DNA from: Amoebidium appalachense
Lineage: Eukaryota; Ichthyosporea
Direction: 5' to 3'
DNA length: 64,000 nucleotides
NCBI GenBank assembly: GCA_963693365.1
Contig: CAVNZM010000013.1
Coordinates: 8,494,001-8,558,000 of the forward strand
Shown here: positions 61,621 through 64,000 of the stretch, piece by piece
Numbering within the stretch: position 1 is the first letter of the stretch
Layout of the letters: each line of letters starts with the position of its first letter
Notes under the pieces: generated by a model
Told to the model about the DNA's origin: nothing
Databases searched by the model: none
What the model saw: the letters and a program-made list of their open reading frames with translations, nothing else
Program-made: the position numbers and the translations under genes

Positions 61621-61672
61621 TTCCGTGCATACTTGCATATCTTTCCGTCGAATAAATCCAGTCAAAAGAAAA
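61621..61672 (+). mobile_element. Truncated retroelement tail
   Basis: About 50 bases from CCGTGCATACTTGCATATCT through CGAATAAA and AGTCAAAAGAAAAA nearly match the tail at 29205-29250. It looks like a severely 5'-truncated insertion with an A-rich end. Confidence 0.6.
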
Positions 61673-61980
61673 AAAAAGGTTACGTAATCAGAATGATCAT
61701 GAATTTCATACGCAATCTTGCGAGCAGGGCAAATTCCACTCAAAGATTGCATGATCATGCCAAATCCATACCATTTCCTAATCCGATTGGCAAATAGACC
61801 AGGGTGAGCGAAATGCAAATAGATCTTCCAGTGAGGCTCACAGCACGGCATTGCCGGATCGGAAGAGGCTTGTTCAACTTGGAAACAAACATCAGGCGCA
61901 GGCTGCGGAAGTGGCAGGGCCGATGCCGGTGTCACATGTTTTCCACGCATGGAGCAGTTCACGCTACATGAGCGGCACAG
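61673..61980 (-). pseudogene. Possible piggyBac-type transposase C-terminal remnant
   Basis: The minus-strand frame has CRSCSVNCSMRGKHVTP, a later Cys, and PCCEPHWKIYLHF. The spacing recalls the piggyBac C-terminal Cys-rich domain (CxxC, RGK, C, then LC..PCF..YH). The rest of a transposase is absent; upstream is (GT)n. The match is weak. Confidence 0.3.
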
Positions 61981-62095
61981 ATGGTGGTGGTGGTGATGCC
62001 ATTTGAGGTGTGTGTGTCAGCGCTTGTGGTTGAATTCGTGTGCTTGTTTGCACTGCCAAGCTGCCAAGCATGTGTGGGCAAGGCTGTGTGCTTGT

Positions 62096-62700
<605 letters not shown>

Positions 62701-63844
62701 ATGTGTAGTGACTCGGCCTGCCTACTGTGGGCTGTACCACGCTCCCCCAACGTTTATTAGCCCTCCCACTATTTATCAACCTCCCCCTTTCCCCCCTCCC
62801 CCCCCTCCCCCCCCCCCTTCCCCCCCAATCCACACACACACTAACATGCGCGCGCGCGCCACGGAGACAGAGAGAGAGTGTGTGTGTGTGTGCGTGTGTG
62901 AGGGAGGGAGGGAGAGGCAGAGAGCTCCGAGAGAGACTACACTGACATCATCAAACATACACAGAGGCAAGCGCGCATGTGTGCCTGTGCGGGCAGTTAT
63001 GGTATGTCCACTTTGATCCATCTTCCTTGCAGGGCATATTATTCGGCCCCCATTTTCCCCTTTCAAAACACACACAAAGAAAAGACTGAGAAAGAAAACA
63101 TAGAGATGACCTGCAAAGTCTATTCATGTCTCACGTGTCCGTTGGCCATGGTGGATCCAGGTGGGATCACCAAGCCCTGCAAGTAATATATGAACGTACA
63201 AACTCTCGGTGTTGAGAAAATATTCTTAGGAACAAAAAGAAAAGATAAGTTAGAATCCTCAAGCGGGTGGAGAAAAAAGGTTTGCTTGTGTTTGGCAGAG
63301 GCACGTACGTGTGTGCCTAGTGAACATGATGCACGTGCAAGATCGTGCAAGGTAGACGGTCGGGTGGATATATATAGGGTTCTAGTGCGTGTAGGTGCAG
63401 AGCAGGGTGTGAAGCTCGGGACAAGATATCAGAGGGAGCATGGGGCTGGGGGGGGGGGGTGGGAAGGGGGGGAAAGGGGAGGGGCCACATGGTTTTGATC
63501 TAGAAAAGGGAACTTCGGGCAACGAACCGCTGGTAGGGAAGTGGCGGTAGGCCTGTGTGTGCTGTGGGCCACGCGCATTCTGAGCCGTAAAATTTCTTCT
63601 ACATTTACAACAAAGCCTTTTATTACTATGTCACATAAGAAAGGAAAAAAAGGCTGCTTTCAGAGCCAAGCACAAACCACGTATTCACACTCGCTCAAGC
63701 TCGAGCCAGATAACTTAAGCAACCGCTAACTAGTCTAAGAGCTAACCAACCGCCATTTGCCGGTGCCCGTGAACACAAACAATCTCGGCTCTTCCACCTT
63801 GAACCCCACCCCTGTAACCTAGCCCCCACCTCAGACAACACCAT
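62701..63844. other. Intergenic, possible short exons only
   Basis: C-rich to 62830, then mixed sequence. Two acceptor-like sites are followed by short open blocks: plus strand at 63034 (GILFGPHFPLSKHTQRKD then stop) and minus strand at about 63182 (GLVIPPGSTMANGH then GTGAGA). Neither is recognised. Confidence 0.4.
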
Positions 63845-64000
63845 CTACACCACGGCTGCATCGGGCATCATGCCCTGCCACACGACCTTCCTGTAGACCT
63901 CTGGTGCCGTGTCCCCCTCTGTGCTGAACACAAGCACACTCGAGTCCTCCCCCAGGCCCAGCCCCTCCCTGTGTGCCTGTGCCTGCGGGTCGGTCAGCAG
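63845..64000 (-). CDS. Diaminopropionate ammonia-lyase-like PLP enzyme, C-terminal end, partial
   Basis: On the minus strand an open frame enters from the right edge and ends at TAG 63845-63847. It reads LLTDPQAQAHREGLGLGEDS, SVLVFSTEGDTAPEVYRKVV, WQGMMPDAAVV. The block L.....S.VLVFSTEGDT.PEVYR is the characteristic C-terminal motif of diaminopropionate ammonia-lyases (fold-type II PLP enzymes that split 2,3-diaminopropionate to pyruvate and ammonia) and is shared in looser form with threonine-synthase-like relatives. The PLP lysine and glycine-rich loop lie outside the window. There is no ATG because the segment is an internal or last exon. Confidence 0.65.
   Translation of the reverse strand: MLTDPQAQAHREGLGLGEDSSVLVFSTEGDTAPEVYRKVVWQGMMPDAAVV

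Overview
This is nuclear DNA from a eukaryote with spliceosomal introns. It carries a Y-complex nucleoporin, an spliceosomal Sm protein, a BTB-BACK protein and a tandem-PDZ protein, all broken by or set among GT-AG introns. A unicellular lineage is likely. The syntenin-like PDZ architecture would fit a holozoan protist, but the lineage cannot be fixed from this window. The most obvious feature of the DNA is its extreme simple-sequence load: (CA)n/(GT)n arrays, (GA)n/(CT)n arrays and homopurine/homopyrimidine runs of 20-50 G or C fill introns and intergenic space. Most long open frames (poly His-Thr, poly Cys-Val, poly Pro, poly Ser-Leu) are translations of these repeats and are not genes.

Layout. 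706-13565 (+) is the C-terminal half of a Nup133-type nucleoporin in about 16 small exons; exons make up only about 14% of that span. 14461-20720 holds two TIR elements of PIF/Harbinger type, the second with a 3-bp TTA target duplication. 22029-23354 (+) is an intronless secreted beta-helix protein. A paralogue lies at 43490-44854 (-). 23355-29770 is repeat-rich, with a hAT-like element (28361-29356) that contains a LINE-like fragment. 29980-30936 (+) is an intronless tandem-PDZ protein. 33227-33826 (-) is part of an M12-type metallopeptidase (propeptide and start of the catalytic domain). 36639-37570 is a retroelement whose 3' part recurs at 59728-60421. 37985-41533 (+) is a complete four-exon gene for Sm protein F, with a two-codon first exon and a GC-AG intron. 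46290-51440 (+) holds several splice-flanked open blocks that may be one unrecognised gene. 54236-61068 (-) is a BTB-BACK gene in four exons. 63845-64000 (-) is the last exon of a PLP enzyme resembling diaminopropionate ammonia-lyase, cut by the window edge.

The genes do not form a pathway. Housekeeping genes (nuclear pore, splicing) sit beside secreted or adaptor proteins, as expected for ordinary eukaryotic gene order. The recurring theme is the interplay of mobile elements, microsatellites and splice sites: most 3' splice sites here are the last AG of a (CA)n or (GT)n array, and one is supplied by a dispersed repeat. Every exon boundary given was inferred by reading-frame phase and family resemblance from memory; no alignment or transcript data were available.
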